From Bacilli bacterium PM5-9 (GTDB taxonomy: Bacteria > Bacillota_I > Bacilli_A > JAJDGJ01), in NCBI GenBank assembly GCA_029893765.1, contig JARXZD010000006.1, forward strand, positions 1 to 64,000: DNA of 64,000 nt, read 5' to 3'. A program made the position numbers and the translations under genes. Positions 26,271 to 35,004 of this stretch are shown here, piece by piece. How positions within the stretch are numbered: the first letter of the stretch is position 1; each line of letters starts with the position of its first letter. The notes under the pieces are model-generated. The model did no database searches. It was not told the origin of the DNA and worked only from the letters and a program-made list of their open reading frames with translations.

Positions 26271-26531
26271 AGAAATCATAAAAATAACTTATGATAAAAT
26301 ATTAAATGAAGATAGTAGTAAAAATGATAATGATAAAACATATACATATGGATATGATATAATAAAATCAAATAATGATTATTATTTAACAAAGTTAAAT
26401 GGAAGTATTTCAAAAGTAGTAAATGAAAAAAGAAAGTAAAGAAAAGCTTTGAATATATTGATTATGGAAAAGAATTAAATGGATATAAGAATGGATTAGC
26501 ATACATTAAAATAAGATATACAGGGAGGTGA
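26260..26531 (+). pseudogene. Polymorphic toxin C-terminal tail with one frameshift
   Basis: An open tail without start runs in one frame from 26260 to a stop at 26437-26439, and continues in another frame from about 26427 to the stop at 26529-26531. Adding one A in the A-rich run at 26426-26430 would join them into about 90 residues ending GLAYIKIRYTGR. This ending matches the tail at 27885-28249 (IAYLKIRYKGR). Such short basic endings are typical of secreted toxin C-termini; the family is not identified. Its stop overlaps the GTG start of the next gene by four bases. Confidence 0.65.
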
Positions 26532-27355
26532 GTTTAATGAATGAGTTCATAGTTGATAGCTTAACTTTTGAAAGTAAGGTTGGTGGATTTTTCAATGATA
26601 ATAAATATAATGATTTTTTATCATTTGAAAGCTTTTATATTCAAAAACAAGCAAAGGATGTTATATTTAATCTAAATATATTGAAAATTTACAATAAAAA
26701 GTATTATCATCTAAATTATGAAAAAGGTAGTTATTTTGAAAAAATACCATTTATAAAAAGAAAAAAAATTAATTACCATTTTGAATATAGTGATTTAGAT
26801 TTTTATATTGAAGATAGTGATTTTAAAAGAATGAAAACTTATGCTTCAATGTCAAGAATTGATTATAGTAGCAGAAAAAGAACTGATAATTTTTTTAAGC
26901 AAACAAAAAAACAGGAAATTATTTTTGAAAGCCATAATATTAATAGAGTATCATTTTTGTTAGAATACGATGTTATCGCGTATTTTATTTGTAGAAGTGA
27001 TAATGGATTAAATGAATTTGTTGCATATAATTATGTTAATGATATAGTGAAACTAGAATATAATAAGAATATACTATATAAAAACTTAGATAAAGGTGAT
27101 GCTATTGTAAAAGTTAAATCAAAAGAGGAAACATGCATAAAAAATAAGAAAGCTGAAAATATTAAATATAAATATATGTTTTATATTAATAATGATTTAT
27201 ATTGTGAAATCATAATATTATCTCCAATGTATATAGCTACAGACAAAGCATTAAGGATAGAAAAAAGGCATGGTGATGATTTTATTGGTAAAGAAATATT
27301 TTCATGGGAAAAACATTTGAAATTTATAGATTTATATACTGATAAAGTTTTATAA
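26528..27355 (+). CDS. Putative immunity protein, paralogue A
   Basis: The 275-residue soluble protein is rich in Tyr, Phe, Asp and Lys, with no signal peptide. It is clearly homologous to 28246-29064: EFIVDSLTF near the start, DSDFKRMKT, WD-less Y..RS.. stretches, NDIVKLEY, and LSPMYIATD near the end. The GTG at 26528 gives exactly the same N-terminal length as the ATG of the paralogue, so I keep it; ATG 26537 is an alternative. Family not recognised. Role as cognate inhibitor is inferred from the four-base overlap with the preceding toxin tail and from the repeated pairing. Confidence 0.7.
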   Translation: MSLMNEFIVDSLTFESKVGGFFNDNKYNDFLSFESFYIQKQAKDVIFNLNILKIYNKKYYHLNYEKGSYFEKIPFIKRKKINYHFEYSDLDFYIEDSDFKRMKTYASMSRIDYSSRKRTDNFFKQTKKQEIIFESHNINRVSFLLEYDVIAYFICRSDNGLNEFVAYNYVNDIVKLEYNKNILYKNLDKGDAIVKVKSKEETCIKNKKAENIKYKYMFYINNDLYCEIIILSPMYIATDKALRIEKRHGDDFIGKEIFSWEKHLKFIDLYTDKVL

Positions 27356-27471
27356 ATAGATATTAATTATATTATTGCATCATATCAATTGATACTTAAA
27401 AAAAGCAAATTAATAGAAGAAAAACACTAAAAATAATTAGAGAATTATAAAAATAAAGGAAAGAAATAATT

Positions 27472-27897
27472 ATGGAAAAAATAATTAATAGTAATGATTT
27501 TAATAATATGTTAGAAGGTTTTTGTGAAACAAAAGTTATTGAATATAATTTTGATATTGTAAAGAAAGAATTTTCAATATTGCTAGAGAATGTATATGAA
27601 GATGATAAAGATGTTAAACACAAAATAGAATTGAAAAATGTTGGTGCAATATTTTATGATGATGATGATATTAGTGAAGAAGAAAAAATTGAATTTAATG
27701 ATGATTTTTGGTTAGAATTTAGCGAATTTGCTTTTTTAAACAAAGAAAATCAAAATGAAATGATTTTCAAATTTTTAAATAGAGAAAATTATCATCGTAA
27801 ATTTAATGTTGCTATCGTTTTTTGGTATGGAATAAATATATTTCTTTATGCTCAAATAATGGTAATAAATGGAGTTAGTTATGATCTAACAATATAG
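27472..27897 (+). CDS. Unrecognised small protein in the immunity array (YxiG-like?)
   Basis: The 141-residue acidic protein begins after GGAAAG and has no signal peptide or membrane segment. Its C-terminal segment FNVAIVFWYGINIFLYAQIMVINGVSYDL (about 112-140) alternates hydrophobic strands in the manner of several small Bacillus immunity-like proteins such as YxiG, but similarity is too weak to name. No toxin tail directly precedes it; one follows. It may be an orphan immunity protein. Treated as a real gene because of good start signal and matching codon use. Confidence 0.55.
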   Translation: MEKIINSNDFNNMLEGFCETKVIEYNFDIVKKEFSILLENVYEDDKDVKHKIELKNVGAIFYDDDDISEEEKIEFNDDFWLEFSEFAFLNKENQNEMIFKFLNRENYHRKFNVAIVFWYGINIFLYAQIMVINGVSYDLTI

Positions 27898-28249
27898 GAA
27901 AATATTATAAAAATAAATGGAATAATATACTAAAAAATAAAAATAATAAGAAAATAGATAAAATAGTTAAAAACACGAAGAATACAACTAAAAATAAAAA
28001 TAGAAATTTAAAGAACTATGAAAAAGCAGGAGATTATGGAACTGCAAAGCAGGATTTTTATAAATTTAATTTCAAAAAGAGTTTAACAAATAACAAAAAA
28101 ACTGGAACAAAAGTTGGAGAATTACATGATGGTAGAAGGGTTGTAGTCAGAAAAAAAGTAGTGAAGGTAGCCCAACACTTGAATTTCAAATAAAAAATTC
28201 AAAGGGAAAGTATATTGCATATTTAAAAATAAGATATAAAGGGAGATGA
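27885..28249 (+). pseudogene. Polymorphic toxin C-terminal tail with a poly-A frameshift
   Basis: An open tail without start reads NNIGKYYKNKWNN... and KAGDYGTAKQDFYKF, then KVGELHDGRRVVVRKK. At a run of seven A (28151-28157) the frame breaks. With one extra A it continues SSEGSPTLEFQIKN and ends IAYLKIRYKGR, stop 28247-28249. The DGR.VVVR...G.PTLE.Q pattern is common at the C-terminus of secreted polymorphic toxins. The stop shares four bases (ATGA) with the next gene's start. The 5' part of the toxin is missing. Confidence 0.7.
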
Positions 28250-29064
28250 TTAAAATTGAAAATTTCTATGTTGAAGATTTAACTTTTTTAATTTTTTGTA
28301 ATAGACATTCTAATAAAGAAGTTTTTAGTGACTCATTAGCATTAGAAGATTACCAAAAAAGAGAAGGTAAATATGTTGATATCAGATTGAGAAAACTTAA
28401 AATATTTAATAAAAACTATTATAGTATTGATTTTAATGAAAATTTCAAACATATTGAAAATAGATTTGCTATTTGTAGAGGTAAAACTGATATATCATTT
28501 AAGTATAAAAGCCATTATTTTATATTAAATGATAGCTATTTTAAAAGAATGAAGACGAGTAAAGTGACAGAAAAGTTTGACTATTATTATCAAAAAAGAA
28601 GTAATAAATATTTTGAAAAAATTGATGAAGATGGAATGCTACTTGAGTGGCATTATATAGACAATATTAGTTTTTGGATTGAACATGATGTAATTTCTTA
28701 TAGTTTTAGATATACTGATGATGGGTTTAATAAATTTATTGGATATAATTATATAGATGATATTCTAAGCTTTGAATATGATAAAGATGTTATAGAAAAT
28801 AATTTCGAAAAAGGAAATGCAGTTATTAAGCTTATATATAGAAAAATAAACCTAAATGGTGAAGATTTTAAGTCAACAAACTCTGAAGGATATGAGTATT
28901 TTTTCTACATTAATGATGATATATATGCGAAATTCATTTTGTTATCTCCGATGAATCGTGCAACAGAGAACGGAATGATTTTCGAAAAAAAAGAAGAAAA
29001 TGATGAGTTTTTACATAATGAAATTTTTCCTTGGATGAATAATTTTAAAATGATCAGTTTATAA
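28246..29064 (+). CDS. Putative immunity protein, paralogue B
   Basis: The 272-residue protein is a paralogue of 26528-27355. Shared blocks are ENFYVEDLTF (5-14), NDSYFKRMKTSKV near 98-110, DDGFNKFIGYNYIDDILSFEYD near 159-180, and LSPMNRATE near 231-239. It has no membrane segment. Its ATG overlaps the stop of the preceding toxin tail (ATGA), a close translational coupling that appears again with GTGA in paralogue A. That repeated arrangement supports a toxin-specific inhibitor; the molecular target is unknown. Confidence 0.7.
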   Translation: MIKIENFYVEDLTFLIFCNRHSNKEVFSDSLALEDYQKREGKYVDIRLRKLKIFNKNYYSIDFNENFKHIENRFAICRGKTDISFKYKSHYFILNDSYFKRMKTSKVTEKFDYYYQKRSNKYFEKIDEDGMLLEWHYIDNISFWIEHDVISYSFRYTDDGFNKFIGYNYIDDILSFEYDKDVIENNFEKGNAVIKLIYRKINLNGEDFKSTNSEGYEYFFYINDDIYAKFILLSPMNRATENGMIFEKKEENDEFLHNEIFPWMNNFKMISL

Positions 29065-29066
29065 TT

Positions 29067-29294
29067 GTATGTTATGTATTCAATCATGATAATAGATATA
29101 ATGTTGGTGTTCTTGTTAGTGGTCAGGCAGGCAAACATACAAATATAGAAAAAGAAAGTGTAATTATAATTAGTATTGAGTTTATAAATGAAATAACTGA
29201 AAATGCAAAACGATTATTGGAGTATTTTACTGATTTTTTAGAAGATATTCCAGATATTAATTTAAAAATAGAATGGGAAACAGATAATAAGTAA
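29067..29294 (+). pseudogene. N-terminally truncated gene fragment, probably an immunity gene
   Basis: A frame without start codon begins inside the end of the previous gene and reads about 75 residues (YVFNHDNRYNVGVLVSGQAG..., ending KIEWETDNK). The C-terminal part looks helical and acidic. No family recognised. Its position, directly before another copy of the cassette terminator, fits a decayed immunity gene. Confidence 0.5.
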
Positions 29295-29347
29295 TTAATT
29301 ATGAACTTATAGATTGTATTATATTTGTAAAATTTATATAAAATATG

Positions 29348-29380
29348 AAAGTAATGCCTATTAATAAGCATTACTTTTCT
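29348..29380 (+). terminator. Third copy of the immunity-array terminator
   Basis: AAAGTAATGC (29348-29357) pairs with GCATTACTTT (29368-29377); the hairpin is almost identical to 26178-26210, but the flanking repeat is not kept. Confidence 0.8.
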
Positions 29381-29596
29381 AATAACAATAATTTTTAAGA
29401 AATTAGTTATTACAATAAACAATTATTTATTTCTACATCTAATAAAACACTAATATCATTGAAAGTATAATTATAAATAAAAAGTAAAAACAAGGTATAT
29501 TTATAATAAAAGAGATTAATTAACAAAAATAAGAATATCAAAAAGATGAAAAAAGTAAAAATTTATGTTAAATATCAAAAGTTGAGCAGATTATAA
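29381..29596. other. Non-coding spacer
   Basis: AT-rich sequence between the immunity array and the second riboswitch promoter. No ORF, hairpin or repeat stands out. Confidence 0.4.
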
Positions 29597-29624
29597 TTGA
29601 CATGAAGTTTAAATATGATATAAT
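29597..29624 (+). promoter_or_regulatory. Promoter of the second cobalamin riboswitch
   Basis: A perfect TTGACA (29597-29602) and perfect TATAAT (29619-29624) with a 16-base spacer. This is the strongest-looking promoter in the window. Confidence 0.8.
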
Positions 29625-29639
29625 TTTTTTAACAACTAA

Positions 29640-29823
29640 ATAACTATTTATATAGCAAGGAAGTAGGTGTAAATCCTACACAGCCCCACCGCTACTGTGA
29701 TACAATTTGTTAAGTCAGGAACTTTATATAAATGGACTAAAAGTATTTTTCGGAGGGAAAATTATTTAGAAACCATTGGTTCTTAAGTAACGTTTCTCGC
29801 AAACGTTTTTTTTATTTGCGAGA
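29640..29823 (+). promoter_or_regulatory. Cobalamin (B12) riboswitch controlling the beta-propeller gene
   Basis: The aptamer shows AAGTAGGTGTAAATCCTACA, the CAGCCCC run, the B12-box core CCGCTACTGTGATAC (29689-29703) and TAAGTCAGGAAC (29711-29722). The platform holds two mutually exclusive hairpins. AACGTTT (29789-29795) with AAACGTT (29801-29807) plus Ts makes a terminator; TCTCGCAAA (29795-29803) with TTTGCGAGA (29815-29823) would prevent it. High cobalamin should lower expression of the gene at 29905. Confidence 0.9.
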
Positions 29824-29848
29824 ATGATATACCAATTTTTTAAATATG

Positions 29849-29869
29849 CGACCCCGATGTCGTTTTTTT
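29849..29869 (+). terminator. Second short hairpin before the beta-propeller gene
   Basis: CGAC (29849-29852) and GTCG (29859-29862) flank a six-base loop and are followed by seven Ts. The stem is short. It may be a backup terminator of the riboswitch leader. Confidence 0.4.
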
Positions 29870-29904
29870 ATTTTGTTGTGAAAAATTGAAAAAGGAGAAC
29901 TATA

Positions 29905-32652
29905 ATGAAAAAAAGATTTAATTTTTTAGCAATAGCTTTAGCATTTTTTTGCTTGTTGACAAGTAATGTAAATGCTGATTCTGTTGAAGATTGGAATGGC
30001 TTTGGTGGTAATAGAGAAAATAATAAAATTACTTATTCTAAAACACCAACAAGTTTAGAAGATATTAGAAGTATTACTACAGTAAAATCAAGTGGATATG
30101 TTATGGATCCAGTAATTATTGGTGATAAGATGTATGCTGTAAGTGGTAGCGAATTAGTTGAGTTTAATAAAGATGGCTCATTAACTGGTCGAAAAACTTC
30201 TGTAGGATATGTAGGTTTTTTTAGCAAGATTGCATTTGGTGAAAATAAAATATTTATAGCAGCAAGCAAAAATATAGTTGCTGTTGATATTGATACATTT
30301 AAACCAATTTGGAAAACTGAAGTAATTGATAATGTGCAAGCTCTTTCAGCAATCACATATTATAATGGATATATATATAGTGGTTACACAATTCCGAAGG
30401 GTGCATCTTCTATGCCATCTGATGGATTCTTCTTCGCAATCAATGTAAAAGATGATGATACTAGTAAAAGTGATGAAATTAAAGAATTCGCTTGGACATA
30501 TCCAAAAGAAGAAGAAAATCAAGTTGACTCAGGTTATTACTGGGCTGATCCTGTAATCGTAAACAATGCCGTAATCTTTGCAGGAGATAATGGTGAAGTT
30601 ATATCACATCATCTTACAACTGATTTAATTTTTGATAAATATCAATTAAGTCCATCAAGTGATGTTAGAAAAGTTAGATCGACAATTGTTTATGATAAAA
30701 AAGAAAATGCAATATATGTTGGAACACAAGATACTCATGAATTATATAAAATTCCAATGCTTGATAGAACATTTGATCGTTCAAATATAATAATGAATGA
30801 TGAAGTAAAAACTATTTCTGGTGGTTTTGCGATTGGAGAAAAAAATATTTATGTTCCATCTGGTGGTCAAAGTGGTAAAGGTTTTTCAGTTTTAGATAAA
30901 GATTTAAATTTAATTGGAACTGAGATGGCTTATGGAACACAGTCAATTCCATTAGTTAGTGAATTTAGTGATGGTGCTACTTATGTATATTTTTTAGAAT
31001 ATGTTAGTGGAAAATTAATAATTGCTAAAGACTTGAATAATGGAACAATGCCAACATTTATTGAATATAAAAGTGATGATATGAAGGCATATAATTCAAA
31101 TAGCGTTACACCTTTTTATGATGGAACATTAGTAATTCCATATAATGATTTTTCAAATGGTGGATTTGTTTTTATCGATAGTAAATCAAAAGAAGTGACT
31201 AAAAGTGATATTGAGGTTTTAATTGAAAAAAGTTCAACAATGACTAAATATACTGATTATGACAAAATAAGTGATATCAAAAAAAGAGTTGATAATTTTA
31301 AAAATGATAATACTGGAATAGTAATAAGCAATGAAGAAAAATTATCAAACAATTATAATTTAGTAATAGAAAGTATGAATCAAGAAGCAGCAAAATTAAG
31401 CTCTCTTGTAATGATGGATAGTCTTAAAACAGAAAAATTACTAGCAAATTATACTAATCTATCAAGTGATGCTCAAAATAGTATCAATTCAATGTATTTA
31501 ACATTACTGGAACAAAGTAGTGATGGTTTTTGGGATGGTTTTAAAAAAAATATATACCCAAATACAATTATAAATGATGTTAATAATATTAAGGGAATAG
31601 TTAATGGTAATGAAAAAATTGCTTATAAATACAAAGCATATATTGATCATATAAATGCTAATTATCAAAATTTAAGAGATGAAATTGAAAAAGAAAAAAT
31701 AAAACCTATTATTGAAGAATTAGTATATATGTCTACTTTAGAAGAAAATAAAGAAGTGTATAATGAATTAGATAAAAAAATTAGTAATATACCAGATTCT
31801 TTATCATTAAAAAATAAAGGTTATATTGTAGAAATAGAATCGCTATTAAGTGGTTTATCAAAGGATGCTCAAAAAATCTATATTGAAAATAATGAAGCAG
31901 GATATCAAATGTACGAAGCTGCAAAAAAAGAAATTTCAGCTCAACAAGAGTTAGTTAATAAAATTAATGAAGATATTGAATTGATTGATCCAAATAAAGT
32001 AACTTATAATGATAAAGTTTTAGTTGATAGTATTATTGCTAGATACAATAGTTTAAGTGCTGAAAATAAAACATTTGTAAGTGATTGGTATGAAAATATT
32101 TTAGATGCTAAAAAAGCAATTGATAAAATTACAATTAGAACTGAGAAAAAAGGTTCAACTACATATACATATCAAAAAGTTAATAATAAATGGTTATTAA
32201 TTAAAAAATATACAGAAACTAAAAAGGATGGTATTATTACTAAAAAACAAACACTAACATATAATGTTAAAGGCAAATTAACTAGTAATACTACTATTCA
32301 AAGAAGTAAAAATAAAAAGTATGTAACTACTTTGGCAAATATTAGAACATACTATTCTAGTGTTAAATTAAAATCAAATAAAACTACTACTAGAAATTTA
32401 AATACTGGTAAATTAGTAAAAGTTAAAGTGACTTCATATTATAAAAATGGTAAAAAACAAAGAGATACAACTACAAATTATAAATCGGGTAAAAAATCTA
32501 CTTATGTTGATTATAGATATAATAAAAAAGGTCAATTAAAATCAAATAAATATGGGAAAGCATATTATACTAAAAAGACATATAAAAATGGTAAATTGAA
32601 GAAAACTTTAAAATATCGTTATAATGCAAAAGGTAAAAAAGTTAAAAGATAG
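29905..32652 (+). CDS. Secreted PQQ-like beta-propeller protein under B12 control
   Basis: The 915-residue protein has a signal peptide (about 1-24, cut after VNA). A beta-propeller with PQQ-like blades (about 28-425) follows: blades read as IIGDKMYAVSGSELVEFNK, KIFIAASKNIVAVDIDTFK and similar. Next is a helical region (about 430-740), and then a Lys/Tyr/Thr-rich C-terminus (about 740-915) with repeated YxYNxKGKL-type strands. There is no LPXTG signal; the strongly basic end may bind anionic wall polymers. The upstream cobalamin riboswitch implies a part in corrinoid capture or transport, with the propeller facing outward. That function is inference; PQQ-like blades do not prove cofactor binding. 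Monocistronic. Confidence 0.78.
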   Translation: MKKRFNFLAIALAFFCLLTSNVNADSVEDWNGFGGNRENNKITYSKTPTSLEDIRSITTVKSSGYVMDPVIIGDKMYAVSGSELVEFNKDGSLTGRKTSVGYVGFFSKIAFGENKIFIAASKNIVAVDIDTFKPIWKTEVIDNVQALSAITYYNGYIYSGYTIPKGASSMPSDGFFFAINVKDDDTSKSDEIKEFAWTYPKEEENQVDSGYYWADPVIVNNAVIFAGDNGEVISHHLTTDLIFDKYQLSPSSDVRKVRSTIVYDKKENAIYVGTQDTHELYKIPMLDRTFDRSNIIMNDEVKTISGGFAIGEKNIYVPSGGQSGKGFSVLDKDLNLIGTEMAYGTQSIPLVSEFSDGATYVYFLEYVSGKLIIAKDLNNGTMPTFIEYKSDDMKAYNSNSVTPFYDGTLVIPYNDFSNGGFVFIDSKSKEVTKSDIEVLIEKSSTMTKYTDYDKISDIKKRVDNFKNDNTGIVISNEEKLSNNYNLVIESMNQEAAKLSSLVMMDSLKTEKLLANYTNLSSDAQNSINSMYLTLLEQSSDGFWDGFKKNIYPNTIINDVNNIKGIVNGNEKIAYKYKAYIDHINANYQNLRDEIEKEKIKPIIEELVYMSTLEENKEVYNELDKKISNIPDSLSLKNKGYIVEIESLLSGLSKDAQKIYIENNEAGYQMYEAAKKEISAQQELVNKINEDIELIDPNKVTYNDKVLVDSIIARYNSLSAENKTFVSDWYENILDAKKAIDKITIRTEKKGSTTYTYQKVNNKWLLIKKYTETKKDGIITKKQTLTYNVKGKLTSNTTIQRSKNKKYVTTLANIRTYYSSVKLKSNKTTTRNLNTGKLVKVKVTSYYKNGKKQRDTTTNYKSGKKSTYVDYRYNKKGQLKSNKYGKAYYTKKTYKNGKLKKTLKYRYNAKGKKVKR

Positions 32653-32657
32653 TTATT

Positions 32658-32685
32658 AAGCTACTGTTTATACAGTGGCTTTTTA
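32658..32685 (+). terminator. Terminator after the beta-propeller gene
   Basis: AAGCTACTG (32658-32666) pairs with CAGTGGCTT (32673-32681), one G-U pair, followed by Ts. Confidence 0.75.
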
Positions 32686-32738
32686 AATAAAGTTGTTAAA
32701 CAAAAAGATAAATGATAAGATATTTATAGGTGATTATT

Positions 32739-33209
32739 ATGAAAACAAATGCAATGAGAATTTTAGATCAAAAAAAAGTTAAATATGATGTGCATAGTTA
32801 TGCTGATACTGGTGCAATTAGTGGACTTGAAGTTGCTAAGGTTTTAAATCAATCAACAGACAAACTATTTAAAACGTTAGTTACAACTGGTAAAAGTGGT
32901 GAACATTATGTTTTTGTAGTTCCAGTTAGTAAAGAATTGGATTTAAAAAAGGCAGCAAAGGCTGTAAATGAAAAATCTGTTATGATGCTTAAATCTAAAG
33001 ATTTACTTCCATTAACAGGATATGTTCATGGTGGTTGTTCACCAATTGGTATGAAAAAACAATTTAAAACAGTAATTGATGAAAGTGTTGATAATCAAGA
33101 GACCTTTTATGTTAATGCTGGAAAAATTGGTTATCAAGTGGAATTATCAGTTTTAGAATTAGAAAAAGTATTGCGTTTTGAAAAACATGATATTTCAACA
33201 AGTGAATAA
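32739..33209 (+). CDS. ybaK: Cys-tRNA(Pro) deacylase YbaK/EbsC family
   Basis: The 156-residue protein of the YbaK/aminoacyl-tRNA deacylase fold hydrolyses Cys-tRNA(Pro) made in error by prolyl-tRNA synthetase. Typical segments are NAMRILDQKKVKYDVHSY (3-20), LFKTLVTTGKSGEHYVFVVPV (about 43-63) with the catalytic-type Lys, and GYVHGGCSPIGMKK (about 91-104). ATG 32739 is chosen since a TAGGTGA site precedes it; GTG 32730 is the alternative. It stands as a single gene between two terminators. Confidence 0.9.
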   Translation: MKTNAMRILDQKKVKYDVHSYADTGAISGLEVAKVLNQSTDKLFKTLVTTGKSGEHYVFVVPVSKELDLKKAAKAVNEKSVMMLKSKDLLPLTGYVHGGCSPIGMKKQFKTVIDESVDNQETFYVNAGKIGYQVELSVLELEKVLRFEKHDISTSE

Positions 33210-33342
33210 AATGAACTACTGCCTTACTTTTATGATTTAAGGTAGTTTTTTATAAATTTTTTTTATTGTTTTACTGTGCAAATACTCTTAAATAGTGTAT
33301 AATAAGTAAAATGTGAAAATATAAAGAAGGAGTGAATAATGA

Positions 33343-34854
33343 ATGGCATACTATTATGATGAACCATCAAGAACGTTTAGTGAATATCTTTTGGTACCAG
33401 GATATTCTTCAAAGGAGTGTACTGCAGATAATGTGTCTTTAAAAACACCTCTAACAAGATTTAAAAAAGGTGAAACTCCAGCTATAACTATGAATACACC
33501 ACTTGTTTCTGCTGTAATGCAATCAGTATCTGGTGAAGAAATGGGTGTTGCTCTTGCTAAAGAAGGAGGAGTCGCTTTTATTTTTGGTTCTCAAAGTGTT
33601 GAGGAACAAGCTGCTATGGTAAAGCGTGTTAAAATGCATAAAGCAGGTTTTGTAACAAGTGATTCAAATGTTAGTCCTGAAAATACTTTAGCTGATATTT
33701 TGGAATTGAAAAAGAAAACTGGACATGCTACAGTTGCAGTTACTGAAGATGGTAGTGCAAATGGAAAGTTTATTGGAATTGTAACAAGTAGAGATTATCG
33801 TATTAGTCGTTTAGATGTTGCAACTAAAGTGAAAGAGTTTATGACTCCAATTGATAGAATTATTTATGCAAAAGAAGGTATTACTTTAAAAGAAGCAAAT
33901 AATATTATTTGGGATAATAAATTAAATACTTTACCAATAATTGATGATAATCAAAGATTAGTGGCATTTGTTTTTAGAAAAGATTATGATTCTCATAAAG
34001 ATAATCCTAATGCTTTACTTGATAGTTCAAAGCGTTATATTGTTGGAGCTGGGATTAATACAAGAGATTATGAAGAAAGAGTGCCAGCTTTAATTGAAGC
34101 AGGTGCTGATGTTTTATGTATTGATTCTTCTGAAGGTTTTTCTGAATGGCAAAAACTAACAATTGATTATATTAAAAAGACTTATGGTGATACAGTAAAA
34201 ATTGGAGCTGGAAATGTTGTTGATGAAGATGGGTTTAGATTTTTAGCTGATGCTGGAGCTGATTTTATTAAAATTGGTATCGGTGGAGGTTCAATTTGTA
34301 TTACTAGAGAAACAAAAGGAATTGGACGAGGACAAGCAACTGCTGTAATTGATGTTGCTAAAGCAAGAGATAAATATTTTGAAGAAACTGGTATTTATGT
34401 TCCTATTTGTTCTGATGGTGGAATTGTTCATGATTATCATATAACTTTAGCTTTAGCTATGGGATCAGATTTCTGTATGCTTGGTCGTTACTTCTCTCGT
34501 TTTGATGAAAGTCCAACTAGTAAAGTAGTTATTAATGGAAACTATATGAAAGAGTATTGGGGTGAAGGGTCTGCTCGTGCTCGTAACTGGCAACGTTATG
34601 ATATGGGTGGTGATTCAAAACTTTCTTTTGAAGAAGGTGTTGATTCTTATGTACCTTATGCTGGAAGTATTCATGATAGCTTACCACAAACTTTTAGTAA
34701 AATTAAATCGGCAATGTGTAATTGCGGAGCATTAACTATTAAAGAACTTCAAGAAAAGGCTAAAATAACACTTGTTTCTGCTACTAGTATTGTTGAGGGT
34801 GGAGCTCACGATGTTTTATTAAAAGATAATAATTTAGGTAATAGTAATAGATAA
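33343..34854 (+). CDS. guaB: IMP dehydrogenase
   Basis: The 503-residue enzyme makes XMP from IMP with NAD+, the committed step in GMP synthesis. The TIM barrel carries the catalytic-loop cysteine (Cys319 in [10 protein letters not shown]). The inserted CBS pair lies near 120-220. The mobile flap is near [13 protein letters not shown], and the GSARARNW segment follows it. The layout and length match the roughly 500-residue IMPDH group seen in some Bacillota and protists rather than the 488-residue B. subtilis type. AAGGAG precedes the ATG. Monocistronic, with a terminator at 34865-34897. Confidence 0.93.
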   Translation: MAYYYDEPSRTFSEYLLVPGYSSKECTADNVSLKTPLTRFKKGETPAITMNTPLVSAVMQSVSGEEMGVALAKEGGVAFIFGSQSVEEQAAMVKRVKMHKAGFVTSDSNVSPENTLADILELKKKTGHATVAVTEDGSANGKFIGIVTSRDYRISRLDVATKVKEFMTPIDRIIYAKEGITLKEANNIIWDNKLNTLPIIDDNQRLVAFVFRKDYDSHKDNPNALLDSSKRYIVGAGINTRDYEERVPALIEAGADVLCIDSSEGFSEWQKLTIDYIKKTYGDTVKIGAGNVVDEDGFRFLADAGADFIKIGIGGGSICITRETKGIGRGQATAVIDVAKARDKYFEETGIYVPICSDGGIVHDYHITLALAMGSDFCMLGRYFSRFDESPTSKVVINGNYMKEYWGEGSARARNWQRYDMGGDSKLSFEEGVDSYVPYAGSIHDSLPQTFSKIKSAMCNCGALTIKELQEKAKITLVSATSIVEGGAHDVLLKDNNLGNSNR

Positions 34855-34864
34855 ATAACTTTAG

Positions 34865-34897
34865 AAAACATTTCACTAAAAAGTGAGGTGTTTTTTT
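34865..34897 (+). terminator. Terminator after guaB
   Basis: A 12-bp stem of AAACATTTCACT with AGTGAGGTGTTT, including G-U pairs, and a T-run. Confidence 0.8.
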
Positions 34898-35004
34898 GTA
34901 TATCCTTTTTATATAATAAAAAAAATGCTATAATTGTAATTACGAAATATTAATAAAATATTATTATTGTTGTAATGCAATTTGATTGTGGAAGGAAGAT
35001 TTTT

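Noticed and set aside
26528-29064. The two 270-residue paralogues as transposon or restriction proteins.
   Set aside because: No catalytic motif of either group is seen, and their position behind toxin tails fits immunity better.
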